Source of the DNA: Dryococelus australis
Lineage: Eukaryota > Arthropoda > Insecta > Phasmatodea > Phasmatidae
DNA: 64,000 nucleotides
Assembly (NCBI GenBank): GCA_029891345.1
Contig: CM057005.1
Coordinates: 60,839,760 to 60,903,759 of the forward strand
Reading direction: 5' to 3'
The first letter of the stretch is position 1. Each line of letters starts with the position of its first letter. The position numbers and the translations under genes are program-made. Below the pieces are notes generated by a model. That model saw only the letters and a program-made list of their open reading frames with translations. It was not told the origin of the DNA and made no database searches. Shown here piece after piece: positions 1 to 12,395 of this stretch.

Positions 1-23
1 CTGCCACATCATGAAGACAGAAT

Positions 24-523
24 TTATGACTTGTCACCTGTTACACAGCCAACAGCAAGGGACCCTGAAGCATTACGGTATACACTACGATTGCATACTT
101 TGCTACCATATGAACATGGTTGAAGACTTACCATCTGTAACACCATCAGAAGAGTCACTACTTTATCAATGTTACCTATTGCTGTGGAAATACATTTACT
201 AAAAGTTGTCATACACAACGACATGAAAGTAGTGTTCAGCCCAGCATACAAGACATTCCACTCTGTGATGTAGTGCTTACCTGCTTCCTTGTTCAGCCCA
301 GGTGTTCCACTGCGATGCTGCTGCAGCAATAGACATAACAAGAAAGGAAATGTTCTTCGGGAAGCAAGTGCAAGACGTTTGGTAAGCGCACCAGTGCCAG
401 GCTTCACAATCCATTTGTCACCGTCTACCCACGTGTCAACTGCTGTGTAGGAATAAGAGTGCCTGGCAGCAGGAATTGTTATGTCTGTTTTTTGCTCGAA
501 TGAAATGAGCATGTATTGCATAT
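24..523 (-). CDS. Unassigned open frame with a possible splice donor
   Basis: A 165-codon frame is open on the minus strand. I do not recognise the product and see no domain. The part nearer the start (about residues 10-80, containing VDTWVDGDKWIVKPGTG) has a protein-like composition. After roughly residue 81 (LNKEAG) the minus strand reads GCAG|GTAAGC near position 286, a good splice donor. If real, the exon would end there and the remaining codons would be intron read-through. No matching acceptor or second exon can be placed because the window ends. It could equally be a chance frame or an old transposon fragment. Confidence 0.2.
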
Positions 524-840
524 TAGTATGCAGTCTTGTGTCTGTAAATAAAGGTAAAGTGTATAAATGATGTCTATTTTATTCATCTAACAAAACCCCC
601 ACTAATATTACGTCCACCTCCATCAATAGAAAAAAAAATTACCAGATTTTGTCTGAAAGAGAATAGTCTCGAACTCAGCTCCCTACGAACGACTGTTTGA
701 AACAGATGTTCTCGCCATCTTTGTTTCTCCACTTGATTGCTAGAGTGGGCAGGCTCAGTACACCGAGACAGGCAGGGCTCTTGGTGTGTGGTGAAGGGGC
801 AGGGGGGGCAGAGACGACTCTTTTGGGCTCCGATAGGTCT

Positions 841-1033
841 CAACAGGTGCTTAACAGGGGCCCAACAGGGGCTCATCAGGGGCTCGACAAGGGCTCAATG
901 GGGCTCGACAGGGGCTCAGCAGGAGCTGAACAGGGGCTTATAGGGGCTCAACAGGGACTCAACAGGGGCTCAGAGTGTCTCCATAGGGGCACGGCAGGGG
1001 CTCAACAGGGGCTCAGCAGGGGCTTGACAGGCT
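841..1033 (+). repeat. GC-rich ~12-bp minisatellite (CAACAGGGGCTC units)
   Basis: About 15 imperfect head-to-tail copies of a ~12-bp unit, consensus CAACAGGGGCTC, with single-base and small-indel variants. The unit length is a multiple of three, so it opens a spurious plus-strand frame full of QQGLNRGS-like peptides. I read it as a minisatellite and not as a gene. Confidence 0.85.
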
Positions 1034-1990
1034 CTATTGTACTGGGCACCATCTCGCCAGTCATCGGATTGACAGAGCAGGCCACTGTGACTGATATGGC
1101 TCCCCACCATCTTGCCGACCGGATTGAAAGAGCAGGTCACTACTGTCAGCCAGTGCCAAAATGGCCGGCACCGTGTGCCCGCCGCTGCCAGCCAGTGACA
1201 AGATGTCCGACAGAGCAGGTCTGGCCAATGCGCAAATTCTAGAAGGACGCCACCAGGCAGTGAGCCATCCGCCAGACAGTGCGACTTCCAAGATGACCGC
1301 CGGCTTACTGGTCAGCAACATGACCGCGGGTAGTGACATCCCTCATGGGTCAAACACTACAATGTGGGACACACACAACCGCTATCTTGCCAGCCAGCAT
1401 CACCACATAGGTTCACACACCGACATAAGGACACCAAGCTGACATAGGGACACAAGATTGGTGGCATTATCATAGGGACACTACCAGTGGGTTGTGCCTC
1501 TATAAGGATACAGCAGCTATATTACCAGCCAGCGTCACGACAGGGACGCATCCGCCATAATGTCAGCCAGCAACACCATAAGGTGGCGCCGACATAGGGA
1601 CACACGAGCTGACATAAGGAGACATCCTAACATAGGGACACAAGCTGGGTGGCGCCGACATAGTGACTGCCATCTTGCTAGCCAGTGCATGGAAGGGCTA
1701 CGTCTTAGGGAGACAGCTGCCATCTTGCCAGTCAGCGGAAAGCTTCCAGACCTGGCATCTGCTGCCTGCCGACCAGTGCCGGCAGCCTTCTGAGGGTACC
1801 CCTGCACTGGGATGATAGAGCAGGAGATTCTGGTCCGAGATGGCCGCCGGGAGCGGTTGCACAGTAATTGCACACTTCATTGTGCAAACTGTCAGCCATC
1901 TTGCTAGCCAGCGTCATCGCCATCTTGCTAGCCAGTAATAGCATTGACAGAGCAGGAAGTTCTGCTCAATAATGGCCGCACATCCCACAT
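1034..1990. repeat. Degenerate GC-rich repeat field
   Basis: Short phrases recur without a fixed period. GACAGAGCAGG and close variants appear near 1071, 1127, 1208, 1815 and 1948. CCATCTTGC(C/T)AGCCAG appears near 1390, 1672, 1719, 1895 and 1921. GACATAGGGACAC recurs between 1425 and 1645. The block is much more GC-rich than its surroundings and looks like an old, scrambled satellite continuing from the minisatellite to its left. Open frames on both strands here are by-products. Confidence 0.6.
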
Positions 1991-2805
1991 CCCACATGAG
2001 TAAAAAACCACAATGTGAAGTCATTGAGAAATTTACATCCAAATTCCGCAATCTCGTGAAAAACATGATAATTTCGCGAAGTTTTGCTAGTTTTCGGCTG
2101 TTTTCTGTGCAAAAAACACGTTTTTTCCCACAAAATCCAAGATAACTGCCGTGTGTCCTGTGTCCTGCGCCAGGCGCCAGTGTCCCAAAAGGAACTATAT
2201 ACAACTACTGGCCTCATGTGTTACTTTAAGTTTGTGTAAAGTGAAATCCTACAGTATATCTAATTATTCTTGTTGCTACCAATGTACCATAGTTGCAGGT
2301 TACTCGCGATACAGTATTGTAAAAGTGCTTTAAATAACGCCAAAATAATTGCTCGTCTGATATTTTTGTATTAAATTATGTAAACAGCGCTAGCATTGTA
2401 ATTTTGATATGCTTAACAAATGCTCTTTATTTCATGTAATTTACGTTCCTTTAGTAATTAATCGTATACGAAGTTCACCACTAAAGACCGCAGACGATAG
2501 CGAATCTCACTAATTTTGAAAGCAGAAGCCAAATTAAATTCCCTCATATGCACACTTCTAAGGCACCTATATCACAAAGTTTAATGAAATATCAGACAAG
2601 CAGCAGATTAATAGGGAAACATGTAGCTACAAACTACGTTAAAGTGAAGTGCTCTACCAAGTTAATCGAACATAAACGAAGTATCTGCATCTGCAATGGA
2701 GTGTGTGTGTGTGTGTGTGTGTGTGTGACAGAGAGTGTGAGGAAGGGGGGTAAAATAGATAGAGACACAAAGAGAACATTGAGATATTTTTAAGGTACAT
2801 AGCTG
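1991..2805. other. No gene seen; one (TG)n microsatellite
   Basis: AT-rich DNA without a recognisable feature apart from a (GT)n run of about 14 units at 2701-2728. Confidence 0.6.
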
Positions 2806-3017
2806 ATTAAATACAATACTTTTATTTCACATACAATTATTTAAGGAAATCCGCACGGTTCCTTGCAAACGCGACTGTGCATGCAATCGCAATACCCTTA
2901 GAATTAGTATTAAATACAATACTTTTATTTCACATACAATTATTTAAGGAAATCCTCACGGTTCCTTGCAAACGCGACTGTGCATGCAATCGTAATACCT
3001 TTAGAATTAGTATTAAA
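2806..3017 (+). repeat. Two tandem copies of a 103-bp unit
   Basis: The unit starting ATTAAATACAATACTTTTAT at 2806 is repeated from 2909, with only about three differences. A third copy starts at 3012 but breaks off after a few bases. The high identity indicates a recent duplication. No function is evident. Confidence 0.9.
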
Positions 3018-4736
3018 TTTAGTATTAGTTCTCAGCAGGAAACGATCACGACCTTTGGTAAGGAAAGGGGAATACAAGTTTCTCGAGAAAATTAAAACTG
3101 ACCTTCTGGGCGAGGAGGGGGGGGGGGTGAGTAAACGTGGCGCCCGCTGAACTATTTAGGCGCCTAGGCGATAAAATTAGCTTAGTTTTATTGGCCCTAG
3201 CACTCTCGAACACGTTGAATGGGATAACATTTATTAATCTCAATCTTCGACGCAACAGAAGCCAGTTGTATGCTTGAAGGACTGTCTTCAGGCTTATCCA
3301 TCGGAATCTCGCTTCTAAGTGACAAATTGTAACCTACGAGTCCGTTAAAAACAGTGTATTTCGATTTGTTCTACGATCCATAATACATTGAACAGGCGAT
3401 ACGTATAGACTAGATACCCCCCTAGCAGCCAAACAGAAGTGCTTACAGTTATATTTGGTTGACGATAAAGTGATCATTCTTGAAATAAACCGTTGAACAA
3501 AATCAGTGCATCAGTTGTACATATTTTAACACAAGCAATTACCGCAATACTCACAGTAAGTTGGCAGCAAGTTAGAAGTAATTCTAGTCCTTATAACCTC
3601 ACTAGACACAATATTAAACATTAAAGGTCCGTGAAATTAATCACTTTCTCTTTTTTTTTTATGTATATAAGAATAATAACGGCGTAAAATAAAACACGAG
3701 TGTTTCTAACAACTTCATGACATCACTTGGCTGAAGTATCGTTTCAAGTTTTCAGGTCCATTTTTATGTACAGTATAGTCATTTTTAACGTCTTTGCCAT
3801 TCTCGTAGTCACATACTCTTAAATACGGGAATTTATGTTACAGTTTATATCCCGTTCCCTGGTGAGTTTTCGTAAAGTGACCTACGGGGCAGTTCGAAAT
3901 CCAAAATATGAAATAATTATTTTCATAATACCTAAAACATATGGTACGTAATTATAATTACCATTTAGATGTATTTCGACGTATCTCGTTGCGGGAAGTC
4001 TAATATTACACGTTATATGCCGATCTGGGTAATGTGTCTATATGAAATGAGAGTTGGTTATACTAATTGAAAATGTGAAGAAACTTAGTACGAGTGCATT
4101 TGATTATATCTGCGATATTAGATTGCAATAATGGAGCTTCAATTGCGTGTCTTATTATTTACGTAGCCAACAGGAATGGATTACGAGTGAGTCGGTACCT
4201 CGGTACGTAATTCATTTTTTTTAAATAGCAAATAACGCTCAGAAAGAGGTAGATATTAAATGTGGTACATTCCTACTATAAATTTAATAGGCTGATACAG
4301 CTCCTTGACGTTTCGTTCAACTTTTCAGTAAGTCCGAGCCAACATAAACAACGACAATTCCAAGCTGCCGCGAATAACCTCAAGCACGGTCATGAAAATG
4401 ATTATGTATTAAACGCGTGAATGCAATTTCATCAAATACGTTGTCATCGGTTAGGTTTTTTTTTTTTTTTTTTGTTAGTACTGCGGTTAAATTAAGTTCA
4501 CATCGCTGTAGTTATTTTGATTTTCTAAGATAAAAGAGATTTGCTCGTAAGGTAATTTAGACCAAACTATCTTGTCGTTGAACGCTGTGAAAACCAAATG
4601 CACCAGGACGGATATTCATGAAACTTGCATTTAGTGATGAGTATTATCGTGGACATGTGTTCTGAAAATATGAATCAATTTGGTTGAGCCACCGATGTTT
4701 TATGACAACTATTTTCGGCATTCGTAGTATCATAAT
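3018..4736. other. AT-rich DNA, nothing recognised
   Basis: Only a G-run near 3117-3127 and a T16 run near 4457-4473 stand out. No coding signal, inverted-repeat element or tRNA-like sequence was found by eye. Confidence 0.5.
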
Positions 4737-4970
4737 AGGAAAACCGGCCGTTTGCTTAAACATAGTGAGTGCAAACAATTATTAATTTGGGAATTATTGG
4801 AGTTATTTGTGCCTTTAAGTCGCACACTGTTATCAGTAACAATTTCCATAAATTGGGGAATGCTTCTATGAATTTAATGAATGAAGCAGAGGCATAGTAT
4901 TTTGTAACATTCTACTTAAATAAAATTACATGTTATATCAAAGTATTTAAGCCGGCCGTTTTCCTTAGTT
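4737..4970. mobile_element. Possible short MITE with GGAAAACCGGCCG ends
   Basis: The left end reads AGGAAAACCGGCCGTTTGCT and the right end, reverse complemented, reads AGGAAAACGGCCGGCTTAA. These form an imperfect ~20-bp inverted pair 230 bp apart. I could not assign a convincing target duplication, so a chance match of two CCGG-containing sequences remains possible. Confidence 0.35.
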
Positions 4971-6892
4971 CTGCCCGTAAATATTATATCAAATAATTCA
5001 CCTAACATGTAACGACAATTTTACTCGTGTTTACCGTATGACGGAAAAAATACTTAATATTGTCTCGGAGGGTTTCATTCGTATGATACTTAACGACGGG
5101 AGAATATTAGAACCTTGCGTGCATTTTTTAAGGAGGAATGTTCTTAATAGCTTAGCGCTTGTATAAAAACGGGGAGGAATTAGAAAAATGTTCGACTCTT
5201 CTGCGACTGTCGAGTTAGTATAAGCAAAAATAATGACTCTGAAGGTAAAACCGTTTATTTCCAAATAGCGAAATTCGCAAACATCAATGTTCACAAAAAA
5301 ATTGATTATTCACCGAACTTAACGTCTATGTATTCATAGTATGAACTACTATAGGTAATCACTTTTTGCAGTGCTTTGCAAATAAGTGCAGCTGACTTCA
5401 GAACAGCTGATTAAACATACGCCACGTGGCAGTGTTTATACTGAGGTACGGCGGAAGTATACGCAACGTGCTGAAAGTATAAAACAAGCAGGACTTTCCG
5501 AAGTGCTCACTATACCTTCAACAGCCTATACAGTACAAATGACTATAGATTTTCAGAAAGATGTATAACAGAATTACTTCTTGGAACCATTAGCAAAATG
5601 TGACCTTTAGAGCCAAGGTAGCTTATAAATAAATGGGGGACTCTAAAGCTGGTTCCACAATAGTGCGATGCGTTGCGATTAACGGTAGCCAATCAGGATG
5701 AAGCATTTTCCGTCGCAGCGCGTCGGCACCGAGTGCGTTGCACGAAATTCTTGCGGTGCGATTGTCGGCGTCAGCATCCGACGGAGATCAATAAGAATAA
5801 GTGTATGTTTAACCTCTGCATGGATCTGTTCGTATCACAGGCCTGCCCCCCCCCCTTTCTCTCTCCCTCTCTCACTCTCTCTCTCTATTCATTCGTCCTA
5901 CCACATTATCTCCATTCTTACTCTGCTCGAGTATTTCTCTCTCCTTGTTACACACTCCTCCAACCCCTTCAGCCATACATCAATAGGCTTTCCCTTGGTC
6001 AAAGTTATTAATAAATATAAACAAAACTTAAGCTTGCGATTATCACGAAAATATTGCTAACGAATAACTTCGAAGGAAGCTATTTTTTTTCTAACAATCA
6101 TGGTAATAAGCAGTCTTCTTACATGAATTGGGTTATTACAAAAAAAAATGTGCTCTCTTCTGTTACTTGATTTTTATTCCAGTCAAACGAAGTAAGTAGA
6201 ACCGTCTTACTCTACCTTAAAAATAGGTAATAGTTGATTTTGTACTAAAAACGCACAAATACTCTTTTCAGTTATTAAGTGGAACTCTTGCGAACCAGGA
6301 CTATATCCATCCAAGACAATCGACAGTCGATGACAGTCATGGTATTACAGTTTTTAATTGAGAGTTCGCTTATTACTTCGTACAACAGATGTTCAGAATA
6401 TTCCAATCAAACTTTTATTTGAATGAACGATTAATTTTGTGATGAACTGTATTGCTTGTTGTGCTTGTTGTGTAATGCTTGTAACATTGTTTACGATGAT
6501 ATTAGTAATTGACCAAGACTGTAAGAAAAACCAGAGACGAACCCTGCGGCAATAAGAAATAAAGTTAAAGCGTGTTTTAATATTCTACTTGACGTTACAC
6601 GGTTGGAAGATGTTCAATTTACAGAAAAGGTTTTAGAGTGCCGCTGCGTAGCGCCTGGGAGCAGGAATAAAGGGAAATCGCAATGCAGATCTCAGACTAT
6701 AATTATGTTTGTTATAACTGGGGCGTGATAAGGATGCCACATACACGTAGGTTCTTTCCACTTTCCTTACAACAAACGTGTTTCAGTGTGCTTGTTCTAT
6801 ATTAATTTTGTCTACGTCTCTTACGTATACTGTATATCCGCTATACATTACATTGTTTACGTGAATTTGTTTCCCGTACGATATTATGTAAC
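4971..6892. other. No gene seen; pyrimidine-rich tract
   Basis: A C/T-rich tract runs from 5845 to 5890, followed by mixed AT-rich DNA. The 5650-5800 stretch is locally GC-rich (GCGATGCGTTGCGATTAACG) and could be an old transposon end, but no partner repeat was found. Confidence 0.45.
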
Positions 6893-7535
6893 TAAGGCAG
6901 GATTTACAACGACCCGTCACGTCCGTCCGTCAATCACGTGACCAACAGCCAATCAGAGGTGGCCATTAATTCTATCCGTCCGTCCGTCAAAACCTTGGCA
7001 AGCTTTAACTTTTGACGGACGAACGGATGGAATTACAGCCTTCTAAACTTGCACGTTTTGTTACTCGTTCATCCCGAGTTATTCTCAAAGCTGTGTAGTG
7101 TGTGTACAGTGATTTGTTTTAGCTGTCATTTGTTTTCATGTTTGTTTATGTAACTGTAAAATGAAATTATGTTGCATTTTCCCTCAAGATTCATTGGTAA
7201 TTACGTTTGGAAACACGAGCTCCTTTTGTGCATTAGTAAAATTATATAAAATAAGCTTTAATGCGATTTAAAGATTTTTTACAATGATTAATTTCTGTTA
7301 CGTACGTGTATGGATGTTTTGGGTTCTTAGAAACACAATATCACCAAAAATCGTCACTTTTTATGGAGAATTTTTTCGTATTTGTAGACAGTTTTGTTTT
7401 TAATAGTTTGCAGCAATGAACGTACGACAGATGTACGAGTTTTGGTTGTAAATCGCTCAGTTGGGTGACGGACTAACGTATGACGGACGGGCGGATGACC
7501 GACGGACGCGATGGGCTGTTGTAAATCCTGCTTAA
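6893..7535. mobile_element. MITE with CCGTCCGTC subterminal repeats
   Basis: Left end GGCAGGATTTACAACGACCC (from 6896) and right end (to 7531), reverse complemented, GCAGGATTTACAACAGCCC form terminal inverted repeats. Just inside both ends lie clusters of CCGTCCGTC and its complement GACGGACG: near 6920 and 6977 on the left, 7014, and 7479-7506 on the right. This gives the element a fold-back character. TAA/TTAA flanks the ends, so a 3-bp target as in PIF/Harbinger elements is possible but not proven. No transposase is present. Length is about 635 bp. Confidence 0.75.
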
Positions 7536-8884
7536 CATAATAACGGTATAACGCACAAACTTAATCACAATACCTTCACACTTTCTGATATGTTTGGCTG
7601 TTTTTTTAACTTAACTATTGAAATAATACGTTAACGATACTGCGATAATTTGATCTTCTTCTTTGTTGATTACAATTTGTTGTAACTTGCATAATAACCA
7701 GGCGTAAAATACCGCATGAACAGCAGCGTACGCTTATGAATGCGTGTATGGAGCATTAGTGTTGTCCAGTTGAGAACACGTGCTTCATAATTCTCAAAAT
7801 ATTTTGTCACATCGTTGATTTGTCCCTAAATGGTCAGTTAGAACCCGGCTATTTATATGGACCTATCAACTTTATTCGCACGTCTATGAAAAGAAACCTT
7901 TGAACTGTTAGCAGCGCAAGTTTATTTAATGCGCGAATTATACTACTAGGCGCAGAAAATAATGAGAATACAAATAAGATGAATTCACTATCATAAAATT
8001 AACACCGTTTTCTTAATACGATATGAAGACGTTCCTACATCGCTGGAATCTGTATAGGGAGCATTTTATCAATGAAAATGCATTGAGTTGCGGGTAGAGA
8101 ATTTTTTCAAACGTTGACTTCAGGTTATTTGGCATTCGGTATCAGTTTTTTAAGTGAATTTTCCTGATCGCTGTTAAAGCAGATTTTCTGAAGTTCATTG
8201 TTGTTACCTGAAATCCGATCTACGCCAGTAAATGCATTGGCCGAAAAGCAGTACAATTTTGGAACACACAGTGGCTACTATTCACACGTAGAGCGAAATT
8301 TTCCCCATTTTCCATCTTCGTAATAAAACAAGCTATCGCCTTTAAGAACGTGAAATTCAGCCACTCACTCTATCAGTATACTTTGAGTTATTCAAGGTGT
8401 TTGCCGTCAAAATTCTACTATATTGAAGCCATTTTCTCAGTTTTTTTTACTACACAATGTACAATTATCTCAATGTACCTAACTCCGTGAAATGGTAAGC
8501 TTTTTCGGTAAGTCGTTCTGAGATATTTATATAAAATTATTATAATTTCACGAGTTACAGAGTAATGATACTTTTCATGAGAAGTAACCGACAAATACAG
8601 TAATAAAGTTCTCGTTCTCGTCTAATAAAAAAAAAATCTAAAATTATGTGCCATGGCGATTTTAAAGTTTTGAATGGTTCCGCTAGTTTTTAATGATGTC
8701 AATATGTTTCGTGAAAATAAATTAATAAATTGACCTGAAAGTAGGGCTGACATTTTAGCAATATACTAAGTGTTAATGTGATACAAGTAGAATTTTTTGA
8801 GCTCACTTTGTTTATTAGAGAGAAATGAAAACTTGTGATTCTCTGATGATATGTAATACATCGACTGAACTGTAAGAATTTCAT

Positions 8885-8921
<37 letters not shown>

Positions 8922-10732
8922 AGATTGCTCTTTTCAACTGCTGGGAATGTATACATTTATGTGATACTGGGGTTATTTGACGGTTTTAGGCATTCTTAAC
9001 TTTTTATTCTGCCCCAGAAGTTTTGGTAGATTATGGCACCAAGTTGCTTATGACACCTGGACGGTAATAACAAAATCTCTCTGGCATCAATATGACTTGT
9101 GACAGAAATGGAAGTTCGTATCAAAGAAATAAACCGTACCTAGTGTAAATAATTCTGGTCATTCCCCATTATTTTTGTAACAGAAAAAGTGTAAAGGATA
9201 AAAACTATTCTTCTGAAATTGCTGTCTTCTGCTGTCGTCACGAGTTATCAAACTCTATATTTGATGTGGTATAGAAATCTACTATAACCATCACTTATGC
9301 AAAATAGATTTACTGAAACTAGAATTTCTCGTTACTTTAATCGTTGGCTTATGCATGCTAACCACAGCTATTGTGACCACTGATTTGTAACTAAATATTT
9401 GCTTATAATTCACGACAATTTTGCAAATCTTTGAACGTAGAAATGCTGACGTTTAGAAAAGTGGGTAATTTAGTTTGGATCGATGACGTACAGATCTCAC
9501 CTCAATACATTATGTGTATATTTATTCACCCCATGTGTGTGTATATATATAAAACCATATATAATCATATATATAATCTACATAAAATATAAAATATAAA
9601 CAAGTTTTCAATGATACGGTGTTGCAAGCACAAAACTGTGAGAAATCGTGTAACTCCTCCCTTGCCATCATTAGGATGACTACATAACACAAACATTTAT
9701 ATTTATTCAAGAAAAACCTATCAGCATCTCAAAACCTTGCTGTTTCAAGCACTAATAACCCAGCTCCCAATATTGTAGCTTGTTCGTGTGAACCAAAATT
9801 TGTTGAAATCAATCTGTGAAATTATCAATTTACGAAACTGCAGATATTTTAACGTAACACTGGCTATGGTGTTCGCAGTAAGGTTGTCAGCGGGTTATTA
9901 CATTTTTTTATCGTCATCTTTTCTTGTTAATAGTGTGATGTATATGTATATTTAGGAACATTCTAGACTTACTTAACTGACCCACGAATATTCGTCACAA
10001 ATCCACATTAGATGTATTGAAAGTAAACACCATGTACAATTAAGCCCCAATCAACAATGGATACGTATGCAGTAACAATGCATTGTCACTTTTGTGCGAA
10101 GACGTTCTTTTCAATTCTCGTCGATTCCCTGCTCTTCGCACACCCTCGCATGTTCAGTAGGTTCAAATCGCCTGAGTTTTAACGAATACTGCAGAGAAAC
10201 AGACACATCTCTTGATGGTCACGGAAGCTACCGGAAGCTAATGGTAAAAATAGGTGGTCGTTACGACAGAGCGTGCTGTTACTCTACCCTCCGATGACCT
10301 TGGAAAAGATGTTATCGACATGCATTACTTAAAGTTCCTCGCGTGTAACTTCACAGTATCGTCAAGTCGGCCTGTATTTTACATGCCGTTTTCTTCGCGA
10401 ATGTAGCGTGGAACACACTCGAGGAATTTCCAGGCTACTTCACCGGATAACCTGCACATAGCTGCTTCGTCATTCAGGAAGAGATGTTCCTTTTTAAAAC
10501 AAGTTAAGTTTCGTAAGGTAAAATGATTTTATAATTACAGTATGTCAGCGAACAAATGAAGCACCAGAGAGTGGCGGATAAGCACAAATTGCGGATATTT
10601 CATCAAGGAACGAATAGGCTAACGAGCATAGTTCACCCGCTAATGGCAGAGGGAGACTATGCGCAGGGGCGGGTATGCAACCTTGTGTACTTGGCGCTCT
10701 AACCAGCCTACGCGCGGTTCTGCGTACCTGAA
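7536..10732. other. AT-rich DNA, no gene; T36 homopolymer
   Basis: Nothing recognisable except a run of about 35 T at 8886-8920 and a TA-rich stretch near 9541-9580. The T-run could be the reverse-strand poly(A) tail of an old retroposed copy, but no body of a LINE, SINE or processed gene is visible next to it. Confidence 0.5.
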
Positions 10733-10928
10733 AGGGCTGTTCACGGTAAAGTGAGCATTTTTGAGGCCCTAGTTAGTTTTTTTTTTTAAATTTCATTAAT
10801 AAACTAAGTTTGTAGATTCCACCGCACTCGGAAGTTGACGACTAAGACTAAATTAAAATATATTTATGGAGTAGTATTACACATGAGACGGCTAATAAAA
10901 GTGCTCACTTTAGCGTGAATAGCCTATA
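10733..10928. mobile_element. MITE, short subfamily (GTTCACGG family)
   Basis: Left end GGGCTGTTCACGGTAAAGTG pairs with right end GTGCTCACTTTAGCGTGAAT AGCC, forming ~25-bp terminal inverted repeats about 195 bp apart. The interior matches the copy at 46514-46758 (TTTTTGAGGC near the left end; CACTCGGAAGTT versus CACTTGGAAGTT further in). It is non-autonomous. It shares its ends with the longer ~425-bp subfamily. Confidence 0.8.
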
Positions 10929-10964
10929 ACACCGCTTGACAAGAGGGATATGCTCATTATAATC

Positions 10965-11359
10965 CATTTACGGTTACTTCAGACTTTTCTGAAGTCCTGC
11001 TAAAGTTCTACTTCCAAGATATTCCTCCGCCTCAGCTTAACTAAGTCTGCAGAATTACTTCAGCGGACAACGCACCGTATTCCTACGCACCCATTTGTAA
11101 TAATATTTTTTAAGAGAACAGTTTCTTACTAGGCATCACCAACGCACATAGTTTTCTCATTGTTTTAAATTAAATATTATTAACGGAGAAAATATAAATA
11201 ACATTTCAATTTAACCAAAATGAAATATTACTTTTATGAACGCAAGAATTAAGACTCATGTGATACGTGGAATATTTAGGAAATAACTAAACACGTCATA
11301 CATGGGGTGATTTTTCAAAGGTTTGATTAAAAAAATGTGAAGAAACCGCGAATAGACTA
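10965..11359. mobile_element. MITE, second subfamily (GTTCACGG kin)
   Basis: Runs from about ACGGTTACTTCAGACTTTTC to ACCGCGAATAGACTATAG. It is homologous to the inverted copy at 23042-23463, the partial copy near 36090-36240 and the split copy at 47700-49013. One end resembles the CCGTGAACAGCCTATA end of the main subfamily. The inner phrase TCTGAAGTCCTGCTAAAGTT parallels the main subfamily's TTGAAAGCCCTGCTTAAGAT, so the two groups share an ancestor. Confidence 0.7.
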
Positions 11360-11785
11360 TAGGCTGTTCACGGTAAAATGAACACGTTTGAAAGCCCTGC
11401 TTATGATCTACTTGTATGCACGTTGTGAATTCTTCCGCCTTATGTAAAATTAACGTTACCATGGGCCTCATCACTTTATTCATGCGTCGGTCAAGAAAAA
11501 ATTCGAAATTATTGCAAAAGTAAATAATTAGCAAATCTTCTCATTTTTAAACTTCGATATATTAAAATAAAAAAAAAAAGTGAAAGGAATAATTTAAGAT
11601 ATCACAAATGGTTACGTGACACATTTTATTCGACGTTAAGTTACGGAACAACTTTCCATTCATCGTTACCAATTTTACTGGGCGCATGTCACTCAGGGCG
11701 CCCGTTAAATTATATGCAGATATGAGCAGCAAAATTTTTTAAGGTTGATTTCGAAACTGCTCACTTTGTCGTGAACAGCTTTTAT
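11358..11785 (+). mobile_element. MITE copy, main ~425-bp subfamily
   Basis: Begins TATAGGCTGTTCACGGTAAA and ends GCTCACTTTGTCGTGAACAG CTTTTA. It carries the family's internal landmarks: CCTGCTTATGATCTACTTGT, a stretch ending GGGCCTCATCACTTTATTCA, and TACTGGGCGCATGTCACTCA. TA lies at both ends, consistent with a TA target as used by Tc1/mariner-type elements. It directly abuts the second-subfamily copy on its left. Confidence 0.9.
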
Positions 11786-12029
11786 ACGCGGATACGCAGC
11801 GCAGCAGACACCATCAATGCCACGCCAATAAACCTAGCACATATGAGTCGCAACATGCTTCAGCGCTGCAACGCATGTGTTGCCGACGGCGGCCAACAGT
11901 TTGTACAGACACTTTGCCTGAGACGTCGAACAGGTACTCTGTCCCCATAAAGTGTCGATTCATTGCTCTGCCTGTGAGCAAATCATTGTGATTGCCTACC
12001 CGCCCCCGCAACTTTGCGGTGTCTTCTAG

Positions 12030-12395
12030 GGCAGCTAGAAGAGTCTTCTGGAATGGCTAGAACTGTCTGGTGGGACGGCTAGAAGTGTCTGCTGGGACAT
12101 CTAGAACTGTCTGCTGCGAATTCTAGAAATGTCTTATGGGATGGCTAGAACTGTCTGCTGGGACGACTAGAAGTGTGTGCTGGGCGGCTAGAAGTATCTT
12201 CTGGGATGGCTAGAAGTGTCTTCTGGAACAGTTAAAAGTGTCTGCTGGGACGACTAGAAGTGTGTGCTGGGATGGCAAAAAATGTCTGCTGGGTTGGCTA
12301 TAAGTGTCAGCTGGGATGGCTATAAATGTCATCTGGTAGGCTAGAAGTGTCTTGTCGGACTGCTAGAAATGTCTGCTAGAATGGGTACATAGTAT
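12030..12395 (+). repeat. ~22-bp minisatellite (GCTAGAAGTGTCTGCTGGGA)
   Basis: About 16 imperfect head-to-tail copies of a ~22-bp unit, consensus GCTAGAAGTGTCTGCTGGGA plus two bases. Many point differences between units show the array is not recent. No frame runs through it. Confidence 0.9.

Noticed and set aside
697-1242. 181-codon plus-strand frame rich in QQGL and NRGS
   Set aside because: The repeats come from the 12-bp minisatellite; no domain or splice context.
5650-5810. Transposon end with GCGATGCGTTGCG
   Set aside because: No inverted or direct partner was found within several kilobases.
8886-8920. Poly(A) tail of a retroposed gene or LINE on the minus strand
   Set aside because: No coding or LINE-like sequence adjoins the T-run; it is treated as a homopolymer.
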